Positions 63,953-64,000 of a stretch of 64,000 nt of DNA are shown here, piece after piece. The notes under the pieces were generated by a model. It worked only from the letters and a program-made list of their open reading frames with translations, had not been told where the DNA came from and did not search any database. The translations under genes were made by a program, and so were the position numbers. The first letter of the stretch is position 1; each line of letters starts with the position of its first letter. The stretch comes from Aphrocallistes beatrix. Its lineage: Eukaryota; Porifera; Hexactinellida; Sceptrulophora; Aphrocallistidae. The stretch covers positions 6,882,523-6,946,522 of the forward strand of contig OY725489.1 of NCBI GenBank assembly GCA_963281255.1, in the 5' to 3' direction.

Positions 63953-64000
63953 TGGTGCTGTATGGAATTTTCGCAGCTTATTTTGCCGGTGTCATGGTCA
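63953..64000 (+). CDS. STT3B: STT3B exon, start only (runs off the window)
   Basis: After a 97-bp intron with acceptor CGTTTTAG, the exon reads (L)VLYGIFAAYFAGVMV up to the window edge, matching STT3B ...YFAGVMVRL. The WWD(Y)G peptide-binding region lies downstream, outside the window. Confidence 0.93.

Noticed and set aside
1-64000. tRNA, rRNA or SINE with an RNA polymerase III promoter
   Set aside because: I saw no cloverleaf-like or A/B-box pair that I could support by eye. A tRNAscan or Infernal run would be decisive.

Overview
The window is nuclear DNA from an animal, most likely an arthropod. It is AT-rich, has GT-AG introns, and is dominated by DNA transposons (Helitron-like, mariner, Tc1, pogo/Tigger, hAT, foldback). 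The repeat mix would fit a parasitic copepod such as a salmon louse, but that is a guess and nothing here proves the species. The only host gene I can support is STT3B, the catalytic subunit of the ER oligosaccharyltransferase. It lies on the + strand as seven consecutive coding exons (5873-5961, 14237-14302, 21156-21255, 21347-21445, 55516-55662, 63652-63855, 63953-end). Frame and splice phase agree at every junction. The gene continues beyond both window edges.

Everything else is intron or upstream sequence filled with transposons. Two introns are tiny (91 and 97 bp); four are large (8.3, 6.9, 34.1 and 8.0 kb). I use two working names. HLE-A is a ~530 bp non-autonomous Helitron-like family: 5' TCCTTACTATTAAAACTCG, 3' a GC-rich hairpin block ending GCGCGCTTG, inserted between A and T. 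HLE-B is a family of up to ~1.05 kb with 5' TCTTATATATTAAAA, internal ~140 bp tandem units and the same kind of 3' end. About 16 HLE-A and 11 HLE-B copies or fragments occur. A decayed autonomous Helitron (Rep plus PIF1-like helicase, minus strand, 50.65-53.48 kb) carries an HLE-B insertion.

Layout: 0-5.3 kb, TA-flanked inverted-repeat elements broken by HLE-A, pogo-type and foldback insertions. 5.9-14.2 kb, a THAP-like fragment, a foldback element built of TTCTTAGAAT repeats, integrase fragments and several MITEs. 14.3-21.2 kb, a palindromic CATAGCC element, HLE-A and a hAT-like fragment. 21.4-55.5 kb, retroelement fragments, three further palindromic elements, a giant inverted HLE-A dimer, Tc1, two mariners, a Tigger-like pseudogene, a Ty3/gypsy fragment and the Helitron. 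55.7-63.6 kb, a nest in which repeat-bounded DNA holds a mariner, which holds a hAT element, which holds both a foldback element with a captured PIN/XPG-like ORF and an HLE-A copy. Perfect target-site duplications date these events relative to each other.

No rRNA, tRNA or CRISPR was found. No transposase or polymerase reading frame here looks fully intact.
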